In this document: positions 24,358 to 33,516 of the stretch, in pieces | Numbering within the stretch: the first letter of the stretch is position 1 | Layout: every line of letters begins with the position of its first letter | Assembly: GCF_000316115.1 (NCBI RefSeq) | Contig: NZ_JH993797.1 | Span: 5,628,486 to 5,692,485 of the forward strand | DNA from: Leptolyngbya sp. PCC 7375 | GTDB lineage: Bacteria; Cyanobacteriota; Cyanobacteriia; Phormidesmidales; Phormidesmidaceae | DNA: 64,000 bases | Reading direction: 5' to 3' | Program-made: the position numbers and the translations under genes | Notes under the pieces: generated by a model | The model's input: the letters and a program-made list of their open reading frames with translations, nothing else | What the model was told of the DNA's origin: nothing | The model's database searches: none

Positions 24358-25203
24358 CTATTGCTGGTTGTTGAGAGTCCAATCGTAGTCGAAATAACTA
24401 ACCTGATAATCACCAGCTTCCAAATAAGCCCGATCCTCATCACTAACGTACTGACTAATAAAGTTCAGAACAGCTTGCTCTTCTTTGCTGCCGGTAAAGC
24501 CACTGTCTACACCATAGCTAGGGATCCAATCGCCGCCAAACCAGCTGAAAATTTTGGACACCTTGACTTCGCCAGCTGCTTTATCGATTTTGAGGCCGTC
24601 AGGTCTTGCTAGCCATTGCTCTACTTGTTCATCCAGCTGAGCGTCAAGATTTTCGCCGGTAAAGGCGTCATTACGCAACGGGGGGCAGCTGATGGCAGCA
24701 CAGACAATGGCAGCATGGAGTCGAGGTTCATCAAAATCAACCCGCAGAACATCATGCTCAATGTTGTTTAACGTCTTTTCTTTTTCATTGATCGGATGCT
24801 TACGCAAACGCCACACCCCTGTAATGTCTTTAATACTAGGCTTCAGAGGAGTTTGGTCAACAATCGATTTCAGCGTTAGAGAGTTATAAGCATTTATCCA
24901 AAAGGCAATTTGTTCTTCCTCACTCCAGCTGCTCAAAGTGGCATCGTCCACAGTGGCTAAACCATTGTTGAATGTATCCAACGCCTGTCGAGATTGTTGC
25001 AAATCAGCATAGTTGACCCAGCCAGAGTCGTCCACATAGGTACTCAGCACATCATCGTAAAGCGTGTAATCGACACCCTGGGCAGAGGCAATTTCTACCT
25101 GGGCTGAAGATGGGTCAGCAGTTGTAGTCACAGTACTCGTGGAGCAACCAACTAACCCAATGGAGCAAGTCAGAAAAAGGACGGATAAATACTTACGTTT
25201 CAT
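24358..25203 (-). CDS. DUF547 lipoprotein
   Basis: A 281-residue exported lipoprotein. The N-terminus is a lipoprotein signal (MKRKYLSVLFLTCSIGLVGC) with the lipobox LVGC, then a Ser/Thr linker and a DUF547 domain: FWINAYNSLTLKSIVD, the Cys pair in IVCAAISCPPLR and the C-terminal KIFSWFGGDW. DUF547 domains are transglutaminase/thiol-protease-like; no function is proven. I set the start at the ATG at 25203, as a longer frame to 25266 places non-signal residues before the signal peptide. The long glycosyltransferase gene is 78 bp upstream on the same strand. Confidence 0.85.
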   Translation of the reverse strand: MKRKYLSVLFLTCSIGLVGCSTSTVTTTADPSSAQVEIASAQGVDYTLYDDVLSTYVDDSGWVNYADLQQSRQALDTFNNGLATVDDATLSSWSEEEQIAFWINAYNSLTLKSIVDQTPLKPSIKDITGVWRLRKHPINEKEKTLNNIEHDVLRVDFDEPRLHAAIVCAAISCPPLRNDAFTGENLDAQLDEQVEQWLARPDGLKIDKAAGEVKVSKIFSWFGGDWIPSYGVDSGFTGSKEEQAVLNFISQYVSDEDRAYLEAGDYQVSYFDYDWTLNNQQ

Positions 25204-25281
25204 AACTATTCTTGGATGAGGAGTCAGCGAGCAGTCATTTGCAATCTCCCATTGCCAACTGAACACATCCTGAGAAGTGCA

Positions 25282-27459
25282 TTAAGTTCTGTTCAATTTT
25301 GGTGTTAGAGCCAGTTGTGGCCACGTTACCTTAGCACTACTCCAGGCAACGCCTAGAACAAACGGCCACCACAATATATGACGCTGAGCTTCTGGCAAAA
25401 TCCAGCTATGGTCTCCTGCAGCTGACATATATAGCAGGGTGAAATACACGTAGGCGGAGAGGCTGATGAGCCGAATTCCCAGGTTGCGACTCAATACCAA
25501 AAAGGGCATCAGCCAGCTGAGATACCAGAAATGTACGATGGGCGAAATCACCATCAGGCCAATCAGGTACCACTCTGTAAACTTGTGAAATGTGGTCGCT
25601 CTCAGCAGCAGCCACACGATCACTAAGGCCAATGGAAAAGCATAGAGCCAGTTTGCCCAGCGCGAGGGTGCCCACAGTTGTTCCACAATGTAGGGAATAA
25701 GCTCTGCACAACGGCCCGTGACCACAAACGAAGAGCCAAACCTGACGAGGGGACAGGATGTGGGGCTACAGAAAGGAACAGCCGCCAGAGTCACAGGCAG
25801 CAGGCCGGTCATGCCACTTAGCAATGCGAGACCGATACGGCCTCGACGTAGAGCATGCCAGACCAGAAAAGCAAGTACGGGCAGTGAAATCCACTTAACA
25901 GCAATGCTAATGCCCACAAATAAAGCACTGCCCAAATAGGTGAAGGGCGGCAGCGACCTGGATTCTTCAGGTTGAGGGCTGGGGCGGTCAAACCACAGCC
26001 AGGCCATCACCAACGGCAGTACAAACCAACTGTCATAATGCCCACCACCGGCAAAGCTATAGAGCACCAGTGGATTCCAGGCATAGAGTAAGGTCGCCCG
26101 ATGACCAAACCGTCGACTCAGCAACCAACACACTGCCAGATCTGCTGCTGCAAACGCTGCCTTAAACAGTGGTACCGATAGCCAAATACTGGCAAGGGTG
26201 CGAAACCCAAACTGGGTTACCGGTGGATAGATGGCTGAGGCATAGGGGTGATTGATTTGGCCCCACCATTCCGTACGTAGATGCTCTAGCACATCAGACA
26301 TCGGCGCAAAGTCATAGGGACTAAAGCCTTGGAGCTGAACGTAGCCCTCCCACAGATAACGCCAGATATCATTGCCGGGATACATAGCCAAGAGCAACAG
26401 CCGAGTAACAATAGCCACGCTCCAAAACCACACGCCTGAGATACTACGCAACCCCCAAGCCAGAACAAAGCCTGCCGCCATGATGGCGCTACCAATCCAA
26501 AATTGGATCACCGAGGATGGCTCACTAAAGGCACCATGGGGCAATGTGTAAACAGTACCAGCAACAAGTAAGCAGGCACTCATCCACAGTAATATCCGTT
26601 GAAAAGCGACCCTTGAAGGAGTGTGTATGCCGTCTCTAGTTGGCACATTGGGGGTTGCCCAAGTTTGGGGGGAAGATTTCTCAAAGTCCCCCAAGTTTGG
26701 AGGATTTAGGGGGTCTGGAGAACTATTAGCTGATTTACTAGCACTCCCAACAGCTTCACTGCCTCGCCACAGATTCTGCCAATATAGGCTCGCCAATGTG
26801 GACAAAATAATGATTCCGGCTTTGAAGCTACCGGACACAGTGCCTGAAATTTTGGACTGACCGCCCTGACGGGGCAGATAGTTGACGGGTAGCTCACGGA
26901 TACGTAGGTTGCACTCTACGGCTCGGGCCTGCATCTCTACCGTCCAGCCAAAGTTGCGATCGCACATCCCAATCTGTTCTAGAGATGTCTTCCGCACCAA
27001 TCGCAGCGGCCCCAAATCATGAAAACGATAGCCCCACCCCCAAGCAATTAGCGTGCCGGATAATCCATTACCAAAGTTTTGTACTGGACTCAGTTGCTGA
27101 CGCCCAGATTCCGTGCCCCGACGGTTCCCTAAAATCAGGTCATAGCTCTCTCGCTGAGCAAAGAACTCTGGCAGCTGGCTTACATCATCACTACCATCAG
27201 CATCACAAAACAAAATCCACTCGATACCGTCAGGGACTGACTGCAATCCTCGCCAGCAAGCTTGTCCGTACCCTTTCAGGTGTTCCTGGACAACATCAGC
27301 CCCCGCCTGAGCAGCTACGTCCGCAGTGCCATCTTGACTACCGTTATCCACCACACGAATGTGGGATAATCCTTGGTTACGTAAGACTTTAACTACATTG
27401 CCAATCGTGGTGGCTTCATTCAGCGCTGGAATAATGGCTAACGTATTCTCTAAATCCAT
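25282..27459 (-). CDS. GT2 glycosyltransferase fused to a GT-C-like membrane domain
   Basis: A 725-residue protein. Residues 1-230 form a GT2 (polyprenyl-phosphate sugar synthase-like) domain: LAIIPALNEATTIG, VVDNGSQDGT and the DxD in LFCDADGSDD, with FHDLGPLRLVRKTSL. Residues ~290-710 are hydrophobic, with about 10-12 membrane segments and an early GNDIWRYLWEGYVQLQGFSPYDFAP motif typical of polyprenol-linked-sugar GT-C enzymes. A fused charging enzyme plus membrane transferase is a sensible pair. The joining segment (about 240-285) reads NPPNLGDFEKSSPQTWATP and is encoded by repeat-like DNA (26658-26700). It may modify lipid-linked glycans or proteins; the acceptor is unknown. Confidence 0.85.
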   Translation of the reverse strand: MDLENTLAIIPALNEATTIGNVVKVLRNQGLSHIRVVDNGSQDGTADVAAQAGADVVQEHLKGYGQACWRGLQSVPDGIEWILFCDADGSDDVSQLPEFFAQRESYDLILGNRRGTESGRQQLSPVQNFGNGLSGTLIAWGWGYRFHDLGPLRLVRKTSLEQIGMCDRNFGWTVEMQARAVECNLRIRELPVNYLPRQGGQSKISGTVSGSFKAGIIILSTLASLYWQNLWRGSEAVGSASKSANSSPDPLNPPNLGDFEKSSPQTWATPNVPTRDGIHTPSRVAFQRILLWMSACLLVAGTVYTLPHGAFSEPSSVIQFWIGSAIMAAGFVLAWGLRSISGVWFWSVAIVTRLLLLAMYPGNDIWRYLWEGYVQLQGFSPYDFAPMSDVLEHLRTEWWGQINHPYASAIYPPVTQFGFRTLASIWLSVPLFKAAFAAADLAVCWLLSRRFGHRATLLYAWNPLVLYSFAGGGHYDSWFVLPLVMAWLWFDRPSPQPEESRSLPPFTYLGSALFVGISIAVKWISLPVLAFLVWHALRRGRIGLALLSGMTGLLPVTLAAVPFCSPTSCPLVRFGSSFVVTGRCAELIPYIVEQLWAPSRWANWLYAFPLALVIVWLLLRATTFHKFTEWYLIGLMVISPIVHFWYLSWLMPFLVLSRNLGIRLISLSAYVYFTLLYMSAAGDHSWILPEAQRHILWWPFVLGVAWSSAKVTWPQLALTPKLNRT
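26658..26700. repeat. CCCAAGTTTGG repeat inside the coding linker of the fused glycosyltransferase
   Basis: Two copies of CCCAAGTTTGG (26658-26668 and 26690-26700) lie inside the fused glycosyltransferase gene, with G- and C-runs and GGATTTAGGGGG nearby. This resembles a common cyanobacterial intergenic repeat (CCCCCAAATTTGGGGGATTTAG type). It is in frame and encodes the linker between the two domains. Confidence 0.65.
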
Positions 27460-27811
27460 AGGATGCCATGGGACAATGTCAGCTCCAATTAAATAGGTTT
27501 TGGCTGAAATTCAGCTGAGCTAAGCCCAAGGAAATATTTAGATTTAAAGGTGAGCGGATCTTCGTACAGGTTTATAACTATGTTGAACGTGAAAGTTGAA
27601 CGTGAAACAATGGCCAATCCTGTAGGGGCACTCCCTTATGAAGGCCCTTCTATACCGGGTGCTATCAGTCAAGATTTCGCATCAGAAGCATAAGAAATAC
27701 CTCTGGAAGTCACTCTGTTAGAGATACAAAAAGAGCTTAGAGCACAGTAAAGTCATTTACAAACTTCGCCATGCTCTAAATCTTTAAGAATTTCCATTGC
27801 CCTAAAGGACA
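27460..27811. other. Intergenic region with a hairpin repeat
   Basis: The 352-bp gap holds a short direct repeat (GTTGAACGTGAAA twice, about 27583-27607) and a hairpin repeat (copy 3, TGTAGGGGCACTCCCTT, 27619-27655). Its partner copy 4, at 55916-55958, has the same sequence in the opposite orientation. No gene or promoter could be recognised. Confidence 0.5.
27619..27655. repeat. Short hairpin repeat (TGTAGGGGCACTCCCTT type), copy 3
   Basis: CCTGTAGGGGCACTCCCTT followed by ATGAAGGCCCTTC matches the reverse complement of 55916-55958 for most of its length. This is an intergenic element of the kind dispersed in cyanobacterial genomes. Confidence 0.6.
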
Positions 27812-28114
27812 CTAATCGTCCTTTGTCTCATCCAAAGGATTGCCACCACCAGATGAATCGTAAATCGCATCTAGTTGCTCACGGGCATCTTTGATGGATA
27901 TGGAGCGCATGACTAGCAGAGGTTCATCCAGCACATTGCCATCGCTGTCCAACAGCTCAGGATGAGGCACGCGACGTTGACTGGACTTTGAGTCAGCCGT
28001 ATTACCACTCACCCGTCGGGTTTCGATACCCAAGCTAATGAGGTTGCGGGCCAAGTTGACAATTGCCAATACGGCCAGGATAGTAAAAGCGAAGATATAG
28101 AGTAAATGCAGCAT
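27812..28114 (-). CDS. DUF2973 family small membrane protein
   Basis: A 100-residue protein with one N-terminal membrane helix (LLYIFAFTILAVLAIVNLARNLISLG) and a polar C-terminal tail (VPHPELLDSDGNVLDEPLLVMRSISIKDAREQLDAIYDSS). This pattern is the cyanobacterial DUF2973 family, of unknown function. It lies 17 bp behind the DUF2605 gene on the same strand. The two families usually occur together, so they are probably co-transcribed partners. Confidence 0.85.
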   Translation of the reverse strand: MLHLLYIFAFTILAVLAIVNLARNLISLGIETRRVSGNTADSKSSQRRVPHPELLDSDGNVLDEPLLVMRSISIKDAREQLDAIYDSSGGGNPLDETKDD

Positions 28115-28131
28115 AGGGAAAAGCGATTGCG

Positions 28132-28479
28132 CTAATTATCCTCTTTAGGTTTGTTGGGGGCCGCTTGGGCTTGCTGCTGTCGAAAGCGGATACCCACATT
28201 CCAACATTCATGAACTAACTGATGCCAAGACATCACAACAGCCATATCTACCCCTGCCTGGTTGCCTATAGCCTGAGATAGTGACTGGGATGCACTCACC
28301 AGTTGTTGAGCTCGACGCACCCGATTGAGTAAATCCTGTTGCCCATGCTCGCCTAGGAAATCGATAGTCTCAGATTCCAATAAATTAATGGAACGACTAA
28401 ACCAATGCTGAAAATCATCCAACAGTGGCTGTAAAATCGCCTTCATTAATTCAGGTTCGGGAGCGTTGGAGCTGTACAT
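28132..28479 (-). CDS. DUF2605 family protein
   Basis: A 115-residue helical protein (MYSSNAPEPELMKAILQPLLDDFQHWFSRS...). The family is conserved in cyanobacteria and its function is unknown. The translation has the family's WF-x-x-S and LLESETIDFLG region followed by a helix (LLNRVRRAQQLVSASQSL). I chose the ATG at 28479; a GTG three codons upstream (28488) is equally open. It is adjacent to the DUF2973 gene, downstream on the same strand. Confidence 0.82.
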   Translation of the reverse strand: MYSSNAPEPELMKAILQPLLDDFQHWFSRSINLLESETIDFLGEHGQQDLLNRVRRAQQLVSASQSLSQAIGNQAGVDMAVVMSWHQLVHECWNVGIRFRQQQAQAAPNKPKEDN

Positions 28480-28675
28480 CAATCGCACTTAAGCTAAATA
28501 ATTTCAAAAGGCCCATGCAACTATTTCAAGAAACACAAACTGTTACTAGCTTAAACAGAACCTTTAATGAATGCCACTCAACATATGCCCAAACAAGCAA
28601 TGGACAAATGCAATGCACCTTCTGTAAAGATTATTACTCAATTAATATACTAGCGTTATTTCCCCAGAAGAATGG

Positions 28676-28945
28676 TTAAGATATGCCATCGATTTTGTTT
28701 TGCCCGCCAGTTATTTGATCCAGAGTTTGCCATCCTGAGCTCCACAGCTGTCGATTCTTGAGCACGTTGGCATTAATCCAAAATCGAACCGCTGGATCAC
28801 AGGATGCCACTAGCTCTGCAAAAACGAGCTTGCCCTCATTTTTACGATTTGTGACTTGAAAATGCCGCCAACCCATGGTGCGCTGCTGGGCCGTCCATTT
28901 TGACCCGAGGAGATGGGGAAATTTTTGTTTCTTAGGTTTAGCCAT
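28676..28945 (-). CDS. TIGR02450 family Trp-rich protein
   Basis: An 89-residue basic protein with conserved tryptophans (LGSKWTAQQRTMGWRHFQV, VRFWINA, RQLWSSGWQTL), typical of the TIGR02450 family found in cyanobacteria and some proteobacteria. The function is unknown. I set the start at ATG 28945 (MAKPKKQKFPHLLG), which matches the family. The open frame extends 16 codons upstream but adds an unconserved segment. A membrane protein gene lies just upstream on the same strand. Confidence 0.85.
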   Translation of the reverse strand: MAKPKKQKFPHLLGSKWTAQQRTMGWRHFQVTNRKNEGKLVFAELVASCDPAVRFWINANVLKNRQLWSSGWQTLDQITGGQNKIDGIS

Positions 28946-29005
28946 CTTTAGATAATGGGCACAGGTTGAATTTAAAGGAGGAAAGAAACCCAATCACGAG
29001 CAAAT

Positions 29006-29434
29006 TTACAGCTTTTGCTTCAGGCCACGAATATGGACAGCTCGGCTAGTGATATAAGCTGTTTTGCCATCCAATCGGATATAGATTTTTCCCGATAGTA
29101 ACCCCCGTATATTGTTACGGGCATACATTACAAGGTCAGTCGGCAAGCTATCGTCTTCCACACGACGGTAGCCCAGCTCAGCCAAAGGTTGTTCAATCTG
29201 ATTAAGAAATACTTTATGTCCCTTAATTGACTGCTTGAGGGTGATGGAGCGATTAAAGTACAGTCCCAGTCCACCGCCCACCAGCCCCATAACTAAACCC
29301 AGCTGATTCGGTACAACACTCATCGGGCTGAGGTTAAGTACCAGGCTAGCTAACACAATCGTAATCAGTGTGGTGGTGCCAAAGTAATAGAGAAAAGTCA
29401 GAGAATTCTCAGGGCCTAGGTTATTACTAGTCAT
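29006..29434 (-). CDS. Conserved hypothetical membrane protein
   Basis: A ~142-residue protein (from ATG 29434, MTSNNLGPENSLTFLYYFG) with two N-terminal membrane helices (TLITIVLASLVLNL and LGLVMGLVGGGLGLYF), then a cytoplasmic domain with LNQIEQPLAELGYRRVEDDSLPTDLVMYARNN and a C-terminal RGLLSGKIYIRLDGKTAYITSR. I recognise no catalytic residues. A possible upstream start exists at 29449. The gene diverges from the ABC-2 operon. Confidence 0.65.
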   Translation of the reverse strand: MTSNNLGPENSLTFLYYFGTTTLITIVLASLVLNLSPMSVVPNQLGLVMGLVGGGLGLYFNRSITLKQSIKGHKVFLNQIEQPLAELGYRRVEDDSLPTDLVMYARNNIRGLLSGKIYIRLDGKTAYITSRAVHIRGLKQKL

Positions 29435-29566
29435 GGTGGACTGCTGCATTCTTTCCGTATAGAGTTGCACAATTTTGCAGCAACCGTTATGAAATTCAGT
29501 GGCAGAATGGTCAAGCGAGATCAATCGCCTTTGTTTGATATTCGGCTTAGTCCTATTGGGTGAACC

Positions 29567-30667
29567 ATGATTGAGGTAGAGCAGCTTAGCAAAGCCTACG
29601 GCTCGACCGTTGCGATTAGCGATGTGTCCTTCAAAGTAGAGCCAGGAGAAATCTTAGGTTTTTTAGGCCCTAATGGGGCCGGGAAAACCACAACCATGCG
29701 CATATTGGCAGGGTATTTACCAGCCACCAGTGGAACAGCCCGTATTGCTAACCACGAGGTGCACACTAATTCGATGGCGGTCAGGCAAAACATTGGCTAT
29801 TTACCTGAGACGCCACCGCTGTACCCAGATATGACCGTGGAGGCGTTTCTGTATTTTGTAGCTCGAATTAAAGGCGTGCCCCTTGATGATCGGGACAAGC
29901 AGGTGGCCTCGGCGATGGAGAGATGCAATCTCAGCGAGAAGAATAAGGTCTTAATTCGCAAACTTTCCAAAGGGTTTCGTCAGCGGGTGGGCATTGCCCA
30001 AGCCATCGTCCACGATCCACCGGTCATTATTTTGGACGAGCCCACCGTAGGTCTCGATCCCAAACAGATTATTGATGTCCGCAATCTGATTAAAAGTCTG
30101 GCAGGGCAACATACCATCATTCTTTCAACGCACATCTTGCCTGAGGTGAGTATGACGTGCGATCGCATCACCATTATCAACAAAGGTCGCATCGTTGCCA
30201 CAGACACCCCAGACAATCTCACGGCCCGTCTGGCAGGTCAGCTAGGCTACGCCATTGAAGTGGCTGGTGACCCAGAGCAGGCTCAAGCCGTCCTGAACAA
30301 ACTGCACCAGGTGGACTCTGTAAAATCGCTGTCGGATGAAGGCTTAGCGGACAACCACCATCGATTTCAGGTGATGGCAGCCACTGACCAAGATCCGGGC
30401 AGTGCGATCGCATGGGCTATCGTCAACGCCAACCTTGGTCTCTATGAGCTATCCCGCAATCGCGTCAGCCTAGAAGACGTGTTTATCGGCTTAACAACTG
30501 AAGAAGCCACCGAAGCTGTTCCTGAATCCGCCCCTGCACCGCCTACAGATAATGCAGCCGATTCCAGCCCTGACGCGCCACCCCCCTCATCCCCAGACAA
30601 CAGAACTGACACGCCATCCCCAGATAGCCCAACAGATAGCCCATCGGACCCAGACAGCGATGAATAG
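29567..30667 (+). CDS. ABC transporter ATP-binding protein (GldA-like)
   Basis: A 366-residue ATPase for an ABC-2 exporter. Motifs are Walker A GPNGAGKTT, Q-loop in YLPETPPLYPDMTV, signature LSKGFRQRVG, Walker B IILDEPTVGLDP and H-loop STHILPEV. A ~50-residue C-terminal tail rich in Pro, Ser and Asp (PESAPAPPTDNAADSSPD...) is unusual for the family. It is the first of four co-directional genes: ATPase, membrane permease, GldG-like protein and DUF4340 protein. This arrangement is known in gliding-motility (GldAFG) and other bacteria. The exported substrate is unknown. Confidence 0.9.
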   Translation: MIEVEQLSKAYGSTVAISDVSFKVEPGEILGFLGPNGAGKTTTMRILAGYLPATSGTARIANHEVHTNSMAVRQNIGYLPETPPLYPDMTVEAFLYFVARIKGVPLDDRDKQVASAMERCNLSEKNKVLIRKLSKGFRQRVGIAQAIVHDPPVIILDEPTVGLDPKQIIDVRNLIKSLAGQHTIILSTHILPEVSMTCDRITIINKGRIVATDTPDNLTARLAGQLGYAIEVAGDPEQAQAVLNKLHQVDSVKSLSDEGLADNHHRFQVMAATDQDPGSAIAWAIVNANLGLYELSRNRVSLEDVFIGLTTEEATEAVPESAPAPPTDNAADSSPDAPPPSSPDNRTDTPSPDSPTDSPSDPDSDE

Positions 30668-31469
30668 CATTATTACCGTCATTAGCAATATCCTTGCCAT
30701 CTACCGCCGAGAGCTACAAAGCTACTTTGCCTCACCGTTGGCCTACGGCGTCGCCACTATTTTTTGGTTACTGGCTGGTTTTTTATTAGTCATCCTGGTA
30801 TTTGGCCCCCAGGGCGTTGTGGCCCAGGCAGCTTTTGCCGATCAGGCTGGACTACAGACCACACCTATCGATCTGCCCTATGAATTTATACAGCTTTATT
30901 TGGGACTTTTGGGCTCCCTAGCCTTGTTTATTCTGCCTGCCCTGTCCATGGGGTTATACACAGAAGAACGCAAACAAGGCACCCTGGAGCTCTTAGCCAC
31001 TTCTCCCATTACCAACTGGGCCGTTGCCCTTGGCAAACTGCTAGGTGTGGTGACCTTCTTTTTCACCATGGTGTTACCGCTGCTCGTACTCGAAGCTTTA
31101 ATCGTTGGAGCCTCTGATCCCCCCTTTGATATGCGATTGCTATTTTTGGGCCATGGCGGCCTCATTTTGCTGGCTGCGGGGGTGCTTTCTCTGGGGATGT
31201 TTATCTCCTCGCTGACTGAAAGCACGGTGCTCGCAGCAATTTTAACGTTTGCCTTGATATTGGTCTTATTTTTAATTGAAGGCGTTGCCAGTGGGATACC
31301 AGGTCCTCTAGGTGAGGCGATCAGTCATCTCTCCCTGCTCACACATTACAACGACTTTATCCAAGGAGTTTTTGACATTAGCGGTCTCATACTCTTTCTC
31401 TCCTACAGTGTTTTAGGCTTGTTTTTAACCGCTCAATCCATTGAAGCATTCAGGTTTCAGAGAAACTAA
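30660..31469 (+). CDS. ABC-2 type permease (GldF-like)
   Basis: A 269-residue membrane protein with six hydrophobic helices and the ABC-2 pattern: IYRRELQSYFASPLAYGVATIFW, ILPALSMGLYTEERKQGTLELLATSPI and FITSLTE-like ISSLTESTVLAAILTF. The ATG at 30660 lies inside the stop region of the ATPase (8-bp overlap ATGAATAG), so the two are translationally coupled. It forms the membrane channel with the ATPase upstream. A longer in-frame start lies within the ATPase tail and is not credible. Confidence 0.9.
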   Translation: MNSIITVISNILAIYRRELQSYFASPLAYGVATIFWLLAGFLLVILVFGPQGVVAQAAFADQAGLQTTPIDLPYEFIQLYLGLLGSLALFILPALSMGLYTEERKQGTLELLATSPITNWAVALGKLLGVVTFFFTMVLPLLVLEALIVGASDPPFDMRLLFLGHGGLILLAAGVLSLGMFISSLTESTVLAAILTFALILVLFLIEGVASGIPGPLGEAISHLSLLTHYNDFIQGVFDISGLILFLSYSVLGLFLTAQSIEAFRFQRN

Positions 31470-31608
31470 AAAAGTTTTGAGGTTTAAGTTCTTAGTTTTG
31501 AATTAGTTGCCTTTGGCTCAGTTAACCCTTGTAAAAGGACTGAAATTCAAACCTTAAAGTTCAAAACTCTTTACCTTCATTCTGTTTTTCTCCTTTTGCC
31601 CCTCACTT

Positions 31609-33504
31609 ATGAAAGCGCTATCTACCTCTCGTAAATATCTTCGCTGGCTGCTATGGCCAGGATTAGCCTTAACCACGGCAGGCCTGGTTGCTGGGGTTAT
31701 AGATACCTGGAGCATTCTACCCATCGTTCTTCTGATTGTGGGTTTAGTGCTGACCCTGATCAGTTTGGTTTTGGGAGGTTTTGGCTACCGTAGCTTCTGG
31801 CAAAGCCGCTCTACCCAGGCTGGAACCAACGCATTGTTGGCCACAGTCTCAGTATTAGTAATTTTGGGCATTATTAACTTCTTAGCGGTGCAGTACGGGC
31901 CTCGCATTGACTTCACCGAAGGCGGACTATTTACTCTCTCGCCGGAATCAACGGCAGTCGTAAAAAATCTAAACCAGCCCGTTAAGGTCGTGATTTTTGA
32001 CTCGACGTTAAATCCTAACGATAAGCAGCTCTTAGACAGTTATCGCCAGTTTAATGATCAGCTCACCTACGAGCACATTAATCCAATCCAAGACCCGGCA
32101 GCAGCCCGTGATTTTAATCTGAGTGGTGAAGGACGTGAGGTACACCTCGCTGTAGGCGATCAGAAAGTTTTTGTTCAACCCCTAGGAACACAAGGTTTAA
32201 CCGAACAGGACTTGACCAATAAACTGGCCCAAATTAGTCGCGATCGCAATGCCATCGTGTACTTCCTCCAAGGTCATGAAGAATTTGTCATTGATGGCAC
32301 AGCTACAGGCTATGCCCAGGCAGCCGCAGCCCTGGAGGCAGAAAATTTCACCGTTGAGACCCTGAACCTGGACCAAACGGCAACCGTACCTAGCGATGCG
32401 AATGCAGTCATCATTGCAGGCCCTCAGCAAGCCTTCTTTGAGCCTGAGGTAGAAGCATTAAAAGCATATCTCAACTCAGGGGGGAGCATTCTACTCATGG
32501 TAGATCCCCAAACGGATCCAGAGCTAGATTCTCTATTAGAAGATTGGGGCGTATCCTTAGACGAACAGCTCATTGTCGACACCTCCAACACTGGACAAAT
32601 TGTTGGGCTAGGCCCAGCAGCCCCGTTGGTAACCAACTATGGTACCCATCCCATTACCGAAGCCTTTAACAATGGCCGCTCATTTTATCCCCTAGCACGG
32701 CCAGTTTTGATCGAACCAGTAGAAGGCGTAGAAGCCACTCCCCTACTTCTCAGCAACGCCCAAAGCTATGCTGAAGCTCTGTCAGAGACAGGAGAACTTA
32801 ACGTTGACACCCAGGAAGCACCCGAGGGGCCATTTAATATCGGTGTTGTCTTAACCCGAGAGGCCGACGAATCTAGTAATACGGTGTCGGAAGAGATTTC
32901 GGAAGAGATTTCGGAAGAGGTGTCGGAAGACATCTCAGAAGAAGAAGCAGAGGAGATCTCCGAAGAGAGCGATGAAGAGATTCTAGAAGAAGACATCGAA
33001 GAAATCCCTGCCAGCCAAATAGATGAAGAACAACAAGAGACCTCATCAGAACCGGAGGTAGAGCCAGTAGAGCCAGTAGAGCCAGCAGAGCCAGCAGAGC
33101 CAGCAGAAGATACAGAAGAGGCGACGGGAGAAGTCGACAATACACCAACACAAGAAACAGATGAAGAAGATACATCTGAACAACAGCCTGAGGATGAGCC
33201 AGCAGACAATAATGGGTCCTCTGACGATGCAGAGCAAGAATCCCGTCTTGTCGTTATTGGTAATGCCACCTTCGCCACTGATGGCTTGTTTGACCAGCAA
33301 CTAAACGGCGATGTCTTTCTCAACAGTGTCACCTGGCTGAGTAACTTAGATGATGCCATATTGTCAATTCGCCCAAAGGAAATCACCAACCGTCGCATCA
33401 CAATGACGATATCTCGACAAATCGTGGTTATTGTTTTAGCAATGCTGGTATTCCCCCTAGTCGGACTAGTTGGTGCAGGCATTGCTTGGTTCCGTCGTCG
33501 CTAA
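31609..33504 (+). CDS. GldG-like protein of an ABC-2 system with an acidic insert
   Basis: A 631-residue membrane protein. Two or three N-terminal helices precede the GldG/IFT52-like domain, with FTEGGLFTLSPESTAVVKNL, VVIFDSTLNPNDKQLLDSYRQFN and VDPQTDPELDSLLEDWGV. One C-terminal helix (IVVIVLAMLVFPLVGLVGAGIAW) ends the protein. Between about residues 420 and 545 there is a very acidic, low-complexity insert built from repeats such as EISEEISEEVSED and EPVEPVEPAEPAEP. The DNA has short tandem repeats here, so this is likely an expansion. It is the third gene of the operon, and GldG proteins are thought to act with GldA/GldF. Confidence 0.82.
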   Translation: MKALSTSRKYLRWLLWPGLALTTAGLVAGVIDTWSILPIVLLIVGLVLTLISLVLGGFGYRSFWQSRSTQAGTNALLATVSVLVILGIINFLAVQYGPRIDFTEGGLFTLSPESTAVVKNLNQPVKVVIFDSTLNPNDKQLLDSYRQFNDQLTYEHINPIQDPAAARDFNLSGEGREVHLAVGDQKVFVQPLGTQGLTEQDLTNKLAQISRDRNAIVYFLQGHEEFVIDGTATGYAQAAAALEAENFTVETLNLDQTATVPSDANAVIIAGPQQAFFEPEVEALKAYLNSGGSILLMVDPQTDPELDSLLEDWGVSLDEQLIVDTSNTGQIVGLGPAAPLVTNYGTHPITEAFNNGRSFYPLARPVLIEPVEGVEATPLLLSNAQSYAEALSETGELNVDTQEAPEGPFNIGVVLTREADESSNTVSEEISEEISEEVSEDISEEEAEEISEESDEEILEEDIEEIPASQIDEEQQETSSEPEVEPVEPVEPAEPAEPAEDTEEATGEVDNTPTQETDEEDTSEQQPEDEPADNNGSSDDAEQESRLVVIGNATFATDGLFDQQLNGDVFLNSVTWLSNLDDAILSIRPKEITNRRITMTISRQIVVIVLAMLVFPLVGLVGAGIAWFRRR

Positions 33505-33516
33505 GGAGTTGTGAGA

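Noticed and set aside
32766..33482. 238-codon serine-rich frame antisense to the GldG-like gene
   Set aside because: The frame is an artefact of the acidic tandem repeats; the sense gene has clear family features.
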